Origin: Ferrovibrio sp.
GTDB lineage: Bacteria; Pseudomonadota; Alphaproteobacteria; Ferrovibrionales; Ferrovibrionaceae
Length of the DNA: 46,898 nucleotides
Direction of reading: 5' to 3'
NCBI RefSeq assembly: GCF_017994015.1
Contig: NZ_JAGOLP010000026.1
Span: 1-46,898, forward strand
Each line of letters opens with the position of its first letter. Position 1 is the stretch's first letter. Positions 1-7,266 of the stretch are shown here, piece by piece. Made by a program: the position numbers and the translations under genes. A model generated the notes under the pieces. That model saw only the letters and a program-made list of their open reading frames with translations. It did not search any database and was not told the origin of the DNA.

Positions 1-466
1 GCGCCAGCCCGCTACCGCGGAAATGCGCCTTGAAATAGTCGCGGTCGGAGAGATTGATCGGCGGCGGCGGGTAGCTACGGGTGAAGTTCAGAATGTCGCC
101 ATTCAATGCCACCACGGTTGCTACATCCACTTGCGGCACCACGCCGGCGCGTTGCAGCAGGCGCTCGTAGGTATCACGCCCGGCCATCATGGCCCGGAAC
201 TGCTCCGGTGTGCGGGCATCGGCGCGGCGCACATCATCGGCCACCGATTCCAGCACGATATTGGCGGCGGTAAGTATCTGCTGCGTATGCGCCGCCAGCA
301 GGCGTGAACGCCCTTCCAACTCGCGCTTCGCATTATCCAGCGCTTCGTTGCGCTCGTAATACAGCACAAAGGCCACACCGGCCGCCTGTATCACAGCGAA
401 GGCCAGTCCGCAGACCAGGACCGTCGCAGACAGGCGGAGGCGAAAACGTTTCAACAATGCATGCAT
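1..466 (-). CDS. Membrane sensor protein with Cache-like periplasmic domain (N-terminal part only)
   Basis: The reading frame runs off the left edge, so only the first 155 residues are visible. Reading starts at ATG 466 (Met-His-Ala-Leu-Leu-Lys); the ATG four bases downstream reaches a stop after three codons, so it is not the start. A basic N-terminus is followed by one membrane segment (about residues 12-36) and a helical stretch that looks like the opening of a periplasmic dCache/PDC sensor domain. The motif INLSDRDYFKAHF at about 137-149 is typical of such domains in histidine kinases and GGDEF proteins. The output domain lies outside the window, so the class is open. It is divergent from the receiver-HPt gene at 634, which makes a hybrid-kinase/phosphorelay pairing plausible; this is inference. 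Confidence 0.8.
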   Translation of the reverse strand, partial: MHALLKRFRLRLSATVLVCGLAFAVIQAAGVAFVLYYERNEALDNAKRELEGRSRLLAAHTQQILTAANIVLESVADDVRRADARTPEQFRAMMAGRDTYERLLQRAGVVPQVDVATVVALNGDILNFTRSYPPPPINLSDRDYFKAHFRGSGLA

Positions 467-633
467 GGTGGCTCACCGAAAATGCAAAATGCAGTTAGTG
501 CGCCGCACTACTAGCCGCAAAAAAAGTCCGCAGAACGTTACTTTTTGCTAACCGGAGCGCCTGTTAACGCAAAGTTCGTTGGCCGCAGCCGGGCGCGTTA
601 GTAAAGCAGCGGCACTGACATGCGACAGGTAAG

Positions 634-1539
634 ATGCAGATTCGGAACGCGACAATACTGGTGGTAGACGACAACGAGAGCATGCGGCGTCTGGTTCGGC
701 TGCTGCTGCGTGATCTCGGCGTGCGCGACGTGCTGCTGGCCGCCACGGTGGATGAAGCATTTACCGCGCTGCAATCCAGGCCAGTCGACGTGATCTTCAC
801 TGACTGGGAGCTGGACGGCGAAACCGGGCTGCAATTGCTGCAAAGGCTGCGCATAGCCGGCGATGGCCGCATACGCAGATTACCGGTGGTGGTGATGACC
901 GCTCATGCCGAAAGCTGGCGGGTGGCTTCGGCCCGTGATGCCGGCGCCTCGGAATTCCTGGTCAAACCGCTATCGCCGGCGCAGGTTTCAGCCAAGCTGC
1001 GCGCCGCGCTGCTGCATGGCCGCAATTTTATCCATAACGATGCCTATTCCGGCCCGGATCGCCGCCGCAGCCAGCGCCCGTTTTTCGGCCCCGACCGACG
1101 CCAGAACAGCAATGACGACGGGCAATCCGAAAATGAAAATGTAACTGCGGCGGAAATGGCCGATGCCCTGGCCACATTGGCCCGGTTGCGCGCCGAATTC
1201 GAGCGCTTCCTGGCCGATGCCGCGCACCAGATTACGCTGGATGCGCGTAATGCCCGCATACGCCCCGAACTGGCGGCGGAAATCAGTCAGCGCATTTTCC
1301 GCCTGGCGCATAACATCAAGGGCCAGGGCAGCAGCTTCGATTACCCGCTTGCAACGGAAATCGCCAATGAGTTGTGCAACTTCCTGCGCAATAGACAGAA
1401 TATCGGCGAGCGCGATGCCGCCCTGATCAGCGGCTATGCTGCCGCCTTGGATACCGTGGCGCGCAACAAGGTGCAGGGCTCCGGCGGCGAATTGGGCCAG
1501 CGTCTGATTAGCCGCCTGCGCAGCTTTGTCGCCGCCTGA
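634..1539 (+). CDS. Response regulator with receiver and C-terminal HPt domain
   Basis: A 301-residue cytoplasmic signalling protein. Residues about 6-125 form a receiver domain with the acidic pair D12/D13, phospho-acceptor D57, T89 and K111 all present. A linker follows that carries two copies of GPDRR (140-144 and 152-156) in an Arg-rich setting. From about 170 to the end there is a histidine phosphotransfer domain, with the motif A-H-N-I-K-G-Q-G-S-S-F placing the phospho-His at H226. A receiver fused to an HPt suggests an intermediate in a multistep phosphorelay rather than a DNA-binding regulator; no output domain is visible. It is divergent from a membrane sensor gene and has a paralogue, split into two genes, at 11217-12304. 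The kinase partner and target are not identifiable here. Confidence 0.88.
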   Translation: MQIRNATILVVDDNESMRRLVRLLLRDLGVRDVLLAATVDEAFTALQSRPVDVIFTDWELDGETGLQLLQRLRIAGDGRIRRLPVVVMTAHAESWRVASARDAGASEFLVKPLSPAQVSAKLRAALLHGRNFIHNDAYSGPDRRRSQRPFFGPDRRQNSNDDGQSENENVTAAEMADALATLARLRAEFERFLADAAHQITLDARNARIRPELAAEISQRIFRLAHNIKGQGSSFDYPLATEIANELCNFLRNRQNIGERDAALISGYAAALDTVARNKVQGSGGELGQRLISRLRSFVAA

Positions 1540-1561
1540 GGCACAGAGCGGGGCTGCCCCC

Positions 1562-1590
1562 TTGCCGAATGCTGGCAGCTTGGCTAGAAA
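1562..1590 (+). promoter_or_regulatory. Candidate promoter of the tRNA-Thr gene
   Basis: TTGCCG at 1562-1567 and TAGAAA at 1585-1590 are separated by exactly 17 bases. The -10-like element ends 13 bases before the tRNA 5' end. Good match to a housekeeping promoter by inspection only. Confidence 0.5.
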
Positions 1591-1603
1591 CGGCCCCGGC
1601 CCA

Positions 1604-1678
1604 GCCGGGTTAGCTCAGCGGTAGAGCAGCGGTTTTGTAAACCGAAGGTCGGGGGTTCAATCCCCTCACCCGGCACCA
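1604..1678 (+). tRNA. tRNA-Thr (anticodon TGT)
   Basis: A full cloverleaf folds: the acceptor strand GCCGGGT pairs perfectly with ACCCGGC, the D stem is GCTC/GAGC, the anticodon loop TTTGTAA carries TGT, and the T loop is TTCAATC. The CCA end is encoded (1676-1678). The first pair of the anticodon stem is a G-A mismatch, the only irregularity. The TGT anticodon reads ACA threonine codons. The gene stands alone between the receiver-HPt gene and the outer-membrane protein gene. Confidence 0.96.
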
Positions 1679-1716
1679 TCCACATTACAGCTTAGTGAAT
1701 ATTTTATCGGCAGCTT

Positions 1717-1763
1717 AATTTGCCAACAGCAATATTGACGAAAATCGGCAAATTCGTTTAGTC
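1717..1763 (+). promoter_or_regulatory. Candidate promoter overlapped by an inverted repeat, upstream of the beta-barrel gene
   Basis: Arms AATTTGCC (1717-1724) and GGCAAATT (1747-1754) are perfectly complementary across a 22-base spacer. A TTGACG -35 element (1735-1740) lies between them, and 17 bases on there is a weak -10 (TTAGTC, 1758-1763). The right arm sits inside the promoter spacer, as an operator would. The cognate regulator is unknown. Confidence 0.4.
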
Positions 1764-1836
1764 TCCATGCTGGAGTTGCAAAGTGGGCGAGAAACGCGCC
1801 CTTTGTTCAAAGATATACAGCGGGGGACCCCAGATT

Positions 1837-2925
1837 ATGATCCGCAAGCTTTTCCTTGCCTTGGCCGGCTTCGGCATGATGGCCGCAGCGCCGGCATTCG
1901 CCGCTTCCGATGTGAGCAATAGTGGCGCCGTTTCGGTGCAGGCGACCACGGCGGTTGCCTCCCCAATCGCTGCGGGCCAGACCGTGAGCATCATCAGCGG
2001 CGCGGTCAGCGGCGGCTTCAGCGGCGCGGTCGGCGGCTTCAGCGGCGGCGGCGGCGGCGGCTTCTCACCGTCTGGCGGCGGCGGCGGCTTCAGCCCGAGC
2101 GGCGGTCAGCAGCGGAGTTTCCTCAATTCGCGCGATGCCGGCCGCGCCGGCGGCGCGGGCGACAAGCGCTTTGGCGCCTGGATGCAGGGTGCCTATTCCA
2201 CCATCGACAACAACCAGGCTGGCCTGCTGTTTGATGGCTCGGTCTACAATCTTGTTGCCGGCCTGGATTACATGCTGTCTGACCGCGTGGTGGCCGGTGT
2301 GGCCTTCGGCTACGAATCGCTTGATCTCACCACCGCGTTCAACAACGGCAGCACCGAAGGCACCGGCCTTTCGATCACGCCGTATATCGGCTTCTCGCTG
2401 ACCAATGCCTGGAGCGTCGATCTGGCGGCCAGCTATGGCACGATTGATTATGACGTGGTGCGCAACACCAACATCCGTGGTTCGTTTGACGCCGAACGCT
2501 GGTTCGTGGCGGGTAACCTGAACGGCGATTATGGCTTTGGCCGCCTGCGCGTTATGCCGAAGGTGGGTGTGCTGTATCTCGAAGAAAAGTCGGATAGCCA
2601 TGTCGACTCGACCGGCGCCACCGTGGTGGGCAGCACCACCAAGCTGGGCCGTATTTCGGCCGGCGGCCGCGTCGGCTATGCCTTTGATTCGGTGATGCCT
2701 TATGTGAAGGTGATCGGCGAGTATGATTTTGAGAAGAATGCACCGGTGGCGTTGTCCAACGGCACCTTCTCGCATGACGACGATATGGGCGCCCAGCTTG
2801 GTGTCGGCTTCGATTTCTACGGCTCGAACACTTTCTCGGGCACTGTGGAAGCCGCCTATCTCTCGGCCGGCCGTACCGATCTGGATGTGTGGACCACCTC
2901 GGCCCGCCTGCGCGTCAAGTTCTGA
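1837..2925 (+). CDS. Outer-membrane autotransporter-type beta-barrel protein
   Basis: Start chosen at ATG 1837, because the protein then opens with a clean signal peptide (MIRKLFLALAGFGMMAAAPAFA, cleavage after residue 22); the upstream in-frame start at 1783 would put 18 odd residues ahead of it. The mature protein has a short Ser/Thr/Ala stretch, a glycine-rich neck with GGF-S repeats (about 55-90), then a barrel-like domain from about 110 to 362 with alternating hydrophobic strands (GAWMQGAYS, GVAFGYESL, LDLAASYGTIDY) and a C-terminal Phe (RLRVKF) that fits BAM-dependent insertion. The barrel resembles the autotransporter translocator, but the passenger would be under 90 residues, so it may work as a plain surface porin-like or adhesin-anchor protein. 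A strong terminator follows. Confidence 0.85.
   Translation: MIRKLFLALAGFGMMAAAPAFAASDVSNSGAVSVQATTAVASPIAAGQTVSIISGAVSGGFSGAVGGFSGGGGGGFSPSGGGGGFSPSGGQQRSFLNSRDAGRAGGAGDKRFGAWMQGAYSTIDNNQAGLLFDGSVYNLVAGLDYMLSDRVVAGVAFGYESLDLTTAFNNGSTEGTGLSITPYIGFSLTNAWSVDLAASYGTIDYDVVRNTNIRGSFDAERWFVAGNLNGDYGFGRLRVMPKVGVLYLEEKSDSHVDSTGATVVGSTTKLGRISAGGRVGYAFDSVMPYVKVIGEYDFEKNAPVALSNGTFSHDDDMGAQLGVGFDFYGSNTFSGTVEAAYLSAGRTDLDVWTTSARLRVKF
1999..2106 (+). repeat. Glycine-rich coding repeat (GGFSG/GGFSPSG)
   Basis: Short GC-rich units coding GGFSGAVGGFSG and then two GGGGGFSPSG-like units lie in frame between the signal peptide and the barrel. The near-repeated DNA (ggcggcttcagc and variants) would be prone to slippage, changing neck length in multiples of three. 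Confidence 0.7.
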
Positions 2926-2952
2926 TCCAAGCGGCATCAGCCGCAGCAAAAG

Positions 2953-2983
2953 AAAGGCCGGAGCAATGCTCCGGCCTTTTTTT
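2953..2983. terminator. Bidirectional rho-independent terminator
   Basis: A perfect 12-bp stem (AAAGGCCGGAGC/GCTCCGGCCTTT) with an AAT loop is followed by a T run on the plus strand and preceded by an A run that serves the minus strand. It sits between the convergent beta-barrel and phosphodiesterase genes. Confidence 0.9.
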
Positions 2984-2991
2984 GTTGCCCG

Positions 2992-3810
2992 TTATTTGAA
3001 CGGGTATGGCCCCGGGAAATCGTCGATATAGACGTAATTGGAAACCAGGCCGGTTTCCGGGCGCCAATCATGCAGCACGATTTTGGCCGGCTCCAGGCAG
3101 AAGCCCAGCGGCGCCGCTTCGCGCAGGTCGAGCGTGATCTGGTGCGCCGAGGATGGCGCCAGCAGCACCGGCACGCCGCCAATGGCAGCATGAATCACCC
3201 GATGCACATGGCCGCAGAGAATGCCGGCAATGCGCCCGGCCTTGGCCGTTACCAGGGCGCGGAATTCGTCCAGCCCCTGTAACAGGCCGCAGGCATCCAT
3301 CGGCGCAATGCCGGTGCGGAAAGGCGGATGGTGCATGAAGATCAGCGCCGGCCGCGCCGCATCGGCCTGATCCAGCTGCGCCGCCAGCCAGGCCAGGCGC
3401 TGCGCACAGAGCGCACCTTCGGAACGGCGCGGCACGATGGAATCAAGCCCGATCAGCCGCAATGGCCAATCCGGCTGCGCCGCCGCGACGCAGAAAGGCG
3501 CATCCTCCGCCCCGGCCTCAGCCGCCGCCATGCCGGGAAACGCCCGGCGCATCGTGGCGCGATCATCGTGATTACCCGGCACCACATAATACGGCAGCCC
3601 TAGCGGCGCCAAGGCCGCCTTGAGATAGGCATATTCCTCATCGGTTGCCGTCTCGGTCAGGTCGCCGGTGATCAGCAGCAGGTCTGGCCGTGGCTCCAGC
3701 CGGGCCAGCCGGGCCACGCATTTATTCAACGCCGCCCTTGTATCGACGCGGCCGGCGAGCAATTCCCCCGCCCGGGTAACATGCAAATCGGTGATCTGGG
3801 CAATCAGCAT
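2992..3810 (-). CDS. Calcineurin-like phosphodiesterase, GpdQ/CpdA type
   Basis: Start at ATG 3810 (MLIAQITDLHV), where family members begin; the longer reading frame upstream has no family-like sequence. The 272-residue protein has the full class III metallophosphoesterase signature: D8-x-H10, G-D50, G-N80-H81-D82, then MHHPPF and CGHVHR, which ligate the binuclear metal centre. The lengths between motifs, and MHHPPFRTGI...MD, look most like GpdQ glycerophosphodiesterases, with CpdA (cAMP phosphodiesterase) the alternative. No signal peptide, so it acts in the cytoplasm. It is divergent from a UgpB-A-E-C-like ABC operon, which supports hydrolysis of imported glycerophosphodiesters. The substrate is inference; the enzyme class is clear. 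Confidence 0.88.
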   Translation of the reverse strand: MLIAQITDLHVTRAGELLAGRVDTRAALNKCVARLARLEPRPDLLLITGDLTETATDEEYAYLKAALAPLGLPYYVVPGNHDDRATMRRAFPGMAAAEAGAEDAPFCVAAAQPDWPLRLIGLDSIVPRRSEGALCAQRLAWLAAQLDQADAARPALIFMHHPPFRTGIAPMDACGLLQGLDEFRALVTAKAGRIAGILCGHVHRVIHAAIGGVPVLLAPSSAHQITLDLREAAPLGFCLEPAKIVLHDWRPETGLVSNYVYIDDFPGPYPFK

Positions 3811-3947
3811 GGCAAATCTCCACAAACTGGCTGGGCTGGCCGTATTTCCAGCCATGTCAGACAGGAAATAAGCGGTCTGAACCCGTTATGCGAGATTTAT
3901 TTTGTGGCATTTTGACTAAAATTGCGGCTAACATTTCAGGCAAATAC

Positions 3948-3971
3948 CGATTGTTTCCACACAAACAGTCG
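3948..3971. promoter_or_regulatory. Dyad CGATTGTTT-N6-AAACAGTCG, candidate operator
   Basis: Nine-base arms with one mismatch flank a 6-base centre (CCACAC) in the middle of the divergent AT-rich region. The DeoR-family regulator encoded at the end of the ABC operon is the obvious candidate to bind it; this is inference. Confidence 0.4.
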
Positions 3972-4052
3972 GAATTTGGGGGGATAAAACCAAATAAACG
4001 CACAAATTTCATCATAGAGTCATCAAACCGTAAAGCATGGCACGGAATGTGC

Positions 4053-4070
4053 TGTTCCCGCCTGGGAACA
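4053..4070. promoter_or_regulatory. Dyad TGTTCCC-GCCT-GGGAACA upstream of the ABC operon
   Basis: Perfect 7-base arms around a 4-base centre lie 72 bases before the binding-protein start. It could be an operator or, once transcribed, a leader hairpin. No T run follows, so it is not a simple terminator. Confidence 0.4.
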
Positions 4071-4142
4071 CCCGCTCCGGCGGCTGGATGAGTGGCGTAC
4101 CAGGACTGGCTAAGACGGACATAACCAAAAGGGACAGACGCG

Positions 4143-5447
4143 ATGAAGACGACAAACTTCCACATTTCCAGGCGGCATTTCCTCAAGGGCAGTGCCGCTG
4201 CGGTTTCCGTCGCCGGCATGTTTGGCGCAAGCCCGCTGCTGGCGCAGGGCAATGACGTGGTGAAGCTGCAATTCATGTACCCGATCGGCGTATCGGGCGA
4301 CATCAACCGCATCGTCACCGGCATGATCAACGAATTCAACGCCGCCCATGAGAAGATCAAGGTGGAGGCGATCTACGCTGGCAGCTACGACAACACCGAG
4401 CAGAAGGTGATGACCTCGCTGGGCGTGGGCGAGCCGCCGGCGACCTGGCTGCCGATCAATTCCGCGCTTCAGACCTTCCTGGGCATGGATGCGCTGGCCG
4501 ATGTGACGGCTCTGGCCAAGGCCGACGACATCTATCAGGATTTCCTGCCCGGCTTCCTCGGCATCTGCGAATCCGACAGCAAACTCTACGGCCTGCCGTT
4601 CCAATGCTCCACCCCGGTGCTGTATTACAACAAGGCCGCCTTCGCCAAGGCCGGCATCACCAAGGTGCCGGATACCTGGAACGAATTGCTGGAAACCGCC
4701 AAGGCGCTGACAGTGCGCAGCGGCGCCGACGTGACCCAGTGGGGCCTGACCATCGGCGGCGGCTGGCATGACTGGATTTTTGAAAGTTATGTGCGCCAGA
4801 ACGGCTTGGTGCCGTGGCAGAAGGACAAGGTGATGTTCGAGGCGCCGGAAGCCGTCGACGCCCTGGAATTCTGGGTCAAGATGGTGAAGGCGGGCGTGAT
4901 GCCGGCGGCTTCCACCTGGGAAAGCTCGGCCAATGATTTCATGGCCGGCCGCACTGCCATGCTGTATCACTCCACCGGCTCGCTGACCAACCTGCGCAAA
5001 TCCTCGCCCTTCGATGTGGGCGTCGCCTTCATGCCGAAGAACAAGACCTACGGCGCCACCATCGGCGGCGGCCCGATCTTCCTGGCCAAGAAGCAGCCGG
5101 AAGCGCATCTCAAGGCCAGCTGGACCTTCGCGCGCTGGATGACCAACACCAAGAACCAGACCGAATGGTGCCAGGCCACCGGCTATATCGCGGCGCGCAA
5201 ATCGTCGTGGGAAAGCGCCGAACTGAAGAAGTTCGTCGGCGAAGTGCCGGCGGCCAAGGTGGCGCTGGATCAGGCCGCCTATGCCGGCGCCTTCCTGCAA
5301 GTGCCGGGCTATCACAAGGTGCGCGAATTCCTCAAGAGCGCGCTTGATCGCACGCTGGCGGGTGAAATCGCGCCGGGTGCTGCCCTCAAGGAAGCCAATG
5401 CCAAGTCGAATCAGGAAATTCAGCGCCTGATGCGTCGCCGCGGCTAA
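4143..5447 (+). CDS. UgpB-like extracellular solute-binding protein (ABC transporter)
   Basis: A 434-residue family 1 binding protein. The N-terminus ISRRHFLKG followed by a hydrophobic stretch is a twin-arginine signal (RR at 10-11), so it is probably exported folded. Segments such as LPFQCSTPVLYYNKAAFAKAG, GSLTNLR and the IGGGPIFLAKK...ATGYIAARKSSW region closely resemble UgpB of the glycerol-3-phosphate/glycerophosphodiester importer. It is the first gene of an operon that continues with two permeases, an ATPase and a DeoR regulator. A 12-bp hairpin directly after its stop probably helps keep its mRNA in excess. Binding of phosphoglycerol compounds is supported by the divergent GpdQ-like enzyme; a sugar cannot be excluded. 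Confidence 0.87.
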   Translation: MKTTNFHISRRHFLKGSAAAVSVAGMFGASPLLAQGNDVVKLQFMYPIGVSGDINRIVTGMINEFNAAHEKIKVEAIYAGSYDNTEQKVMTSLGVGEPPATWLPINSALQTFLGMDALADVTALAKADDIYQDFLPGFLGICESDSKLYGLPFQCSTPVLYYNKAAFAKAGITKVPDTWNELLETAKALTVRSGADVTQWGLTIGGGWHDWIFESYVRQNGLVPWQKDKVMFEAPEAVDALEFWVKMVKAGVMPAASTWESSANDFMAGRTAMLYHSTGSLTNLRKSSPFDVGVAFMPKNKTYGATIGGGPIFLAKKQPEAHLKASWTFARWMTNTKNQTEWCQATGYIAARKSSWESAELKKFVGEVPAAKVALDQAAYAGAFLQVPGYHKVREFLKSALDRTLAGEIAPGAALKEANAKSNQEIQRLMRRRG

Positions 5448-5455
5448 ACCTCCCG

Positions 5456-5489
5456 CCCCGGCCGGCGCCACCTCCGTCGCCGGCCGGGG
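5456..5489 (+). promoter_or_regulatory. Intercistronic mRNA hairpin after the binding-protein gene
   Basis: A perfect 12-bp GC stem (CCCCGGCCGGCG/CGCCGGCCGGGG) with a 10-base loop lies nine bases after the stop codon. No T run follows immediately and the operon continues, so it looks like a stabilising or partial-termination hairpin of the kind found after malE, not a full terminator. Confidence 0.6.
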
Positions 5490-5528
5490 ATTTCCTTCCA
5501 CTTCCTCTTTCCGTTTTGGTTTTTTCGC

Positions 5529-6425
5529 ATGCGACGCATCCTATCGGCCCCGACGCGCGAAGCCCTGGTGGCAGCCATCATGCTGCTGCCCTCGCTGGTT
5601 TTCCTCGCCGCCTTCACCTATTGGCCGATCCTGCGGTCGCTGTATTTCAGCTTTCACGATGTGATGCTGGGCTCCAGCAAGATCATCTACCTGGGCTGGG
5701 AGAATTATGAGCGCCTGTTCCAGGATGATCTGTTCTGGAAATCCTTCCGCAACACCGCCTTCTACACCCTGATCACCATCCCGCTGGCGCTGATCTGCGC
5801 CCTGCTGCTGGCTGTGGCGCTGGATAGCAAAATTCGCGGCATGGCGATTTACCGCTCGGCCTTCTTCTATCCGGTGATGATCCCCTCGGTGGCCGCCGGC
5901 ATGGTGTGGGTGTTCCTCTATGCGCCGGGTTATGGCCCGATCAACGGCATGATGGATTTCCTCGGCCTGCCCAAGCTGGAATGGCTCTATTCATCCGACT
6001 GGGCGATGCCGGCCATCATCGTGATGAGCATCTGGAAATATTCCGGCTATTTCATGCTGATCCTGCTGGCCGCACTCCAGCTTGTGCCGCGCGACCTGTA
6101 TGAAGCCGCCAAGCTGGATGGTGTGTCGGCCTGGCATCAGCTGATTCACATCACCATCCCGCTGATTTCGCCGACAATCTACTTCGTCATCGTCATCGGC
6201 ATCCTGCATTCCTACCAGATTTTCGACTATGTGTTTGTGATGACGCTGGGCGGCCCGGCCGATGCCACCAATGTGCTGACCTTCTACATCTACCAGAATG
6301 CCTTCCAGTATCAGGATATCGGCTTCGCCAGCACAGTCGCCAACATGCTGCTGCTGTTCATCGGCGGCCTGATCGCCATCATCGCCTCGACCATCGGTCG
6401 GCGCGTACATTACCTGGGGCGCTGA
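5529..6425 (+). CDS. ABC transporter permease, UgpA/MalF-like
   Basis: A 298-residue integral membrane protein with about six segments. The cytoplasmic EAA loop (YEAAKLDGVSAWHQLIHITIPLISP, about residues 193-217) couples it to the ATPase. The length and the six-segment MalF-lite shape match UgpA. It pairs with the permease encoded three bases downstream of its stop to form the translocation pore of the UgpB-like system. Confidence 0.9.
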   Translation: MRRILSAPTREALVAAIMLLPSLVFLAAFTYWPILRSLYFSFHDVMLGSSKIIYLGWENYERLFQDDLFWKSFRNTAFYTLITIPLALICALLLAVALDSKIRGMAIYRSAFFYPVMIPSVAAGMVWVFLYAPGYGPINGMMDFLGLPKLEWLYSSDWAMPAIIVMSIWKYSGYFMLILLAALQLVPRDLYEAAKLDGVSAWHQLIHITIPLISPTIYFVIVIGILHSYQIFDYVFVMTLGGPADATNVLTFYIYQNAFQYQDIGFASTVANMLLLFIGGLIAIIASTIGRRVHYLGR

Positions 6426-6428
6426 GCC

Positions 6429-7250
6429 ATGCTGAAACTTTTCAAGCGCAACTGGCTGCATCTGGTGCTGATCCCGGTCACGCTGTTATGGCTCAGCCCG
6501 CTGGCCTGGATTCTCATCACCTCGGTGAAAAGCCGCATCGAGGTGTTTGATCCCAATGCCGGCATCCTGCCGCAAAGCTTCATCTGGGAGAATTATCCCG
6601 CCGCGCTGGCAGTGGCGCCTTTCGGCACCTATCTGCTCAATTCGATCATTGTCACCGGCAGCATCCTGGCCACGCAGCTGGTTTCCATCTCACTCGCCGC
6701 CTATGCCTTCGCGCGGCTGAACTTCCCGGGGAAGAATTTTATCTTCGGGCTGTTCCTGCTGCAAATCATGTTTCCGATCTACGCCATCTTCCTGACCAAC
6801 TTCGTCACCGTGCGCGAAATGGGCCTGCTCAACAGCCTGCCGGCCATGGTGGTGCCGTTTGTCGCCAGCGGCTATGGCACCTTCATGCTGCGGCAATCCT
6901 TCCGCCAGGTGCCGACCGAACTGGGCGATGCCGCCAAGCTGGATGGCTGCGGCCATTTCGCCACGCTGTGGCATGTCTACCTGCCGCTGGTGCGCCCCAC
7001 CCTGATCGCCTTCGGCATCATTTCGGTGGTGACACACTGGAACGACTATATGTGGCCGTTGCTGGTGACCAATTCGGAAGCGGTGCGCACCATGCCAATC
7101 GGCCTCGGCCTGCTGGCCAAATCGGATAGCGGCGCCGACTGGACCCGGCTGATGGCAGCCACCGTGATGGTGGTGTCGCCGCTGCTGCTGCTCTTCGTGA
7201 TTTTCCAGCGCCGCTTTGTCGACAGCTTCATGCATGCCGGTCTCAAGTAA
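6429..7250 (+). CDS. ABC transporter permease, UgpE/MalG-like
   Basis: A 273-residue inner-membrane protein with six hydrophobic segments and the EAA motif (LGDAAKLDGCGHFATLWHVYLPLVRP). It ends in the short charged tail usual for MalG/UgpE proteins. It starts right after the UgpA-like gene, with no room for a separate promoter. It is the second half of the permease heterodimer. Confidence 0.9.
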   Translation: MLKLFKRNWLHLVLIPVTLLWLSPLAWILITSVKSRIEVFDPNAGILPQSFIWENYPAALAVAPFGTYLLNSIIVTGSILATQLVSISLAAYAFARLNFPGKNFIFGLFLLQIMFPIYAIFLTNFVTVREMGLLNSLPAMVVPFVASGYGTFMLRQSFRQVPTELGDAAKLDGCGHFATLWHVYLPLVRPTLIAFGIISVVTHWNDYMWPLLVTNSEAVRTMPIGLGLLAKSDSGADWTRLMAATVMVVSPLLLLFVIFQRRFVDSFMHAGLK

Positions 7251-7266
7251 GTAAGGACGATATTCC

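Larger units (their letters stand above)
3811..4142. other. Divergent regulatory region between phosphodiesterase and ABC operon
   Basis: This 332-bp stretch holds no credible gene. It is clearly more AT-rich than its surroundings and contains two dyads (3948-3971 and 4053-4070). It must carry the promoters for both the minus-strand phosphodiesterase and the plus-strand transporter operon. I could not pick a convincing -35/-10 pair. Confidence 0.6.

Noticed and set aside
1999..2106. Repeats as a CRISPR-like or mobile element
   Set aside because: The units are short, in frame and code for a glycine-rich neck within a normal gene.
4110..5501. 463-codon open frame on the minus strand across the binding-protein gene
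   Set aside because: It is the complement of a well-identified UgpB-like gene in GC-rich DNA; its product is low-complexity His/Arg/Gly sequence with no family features.
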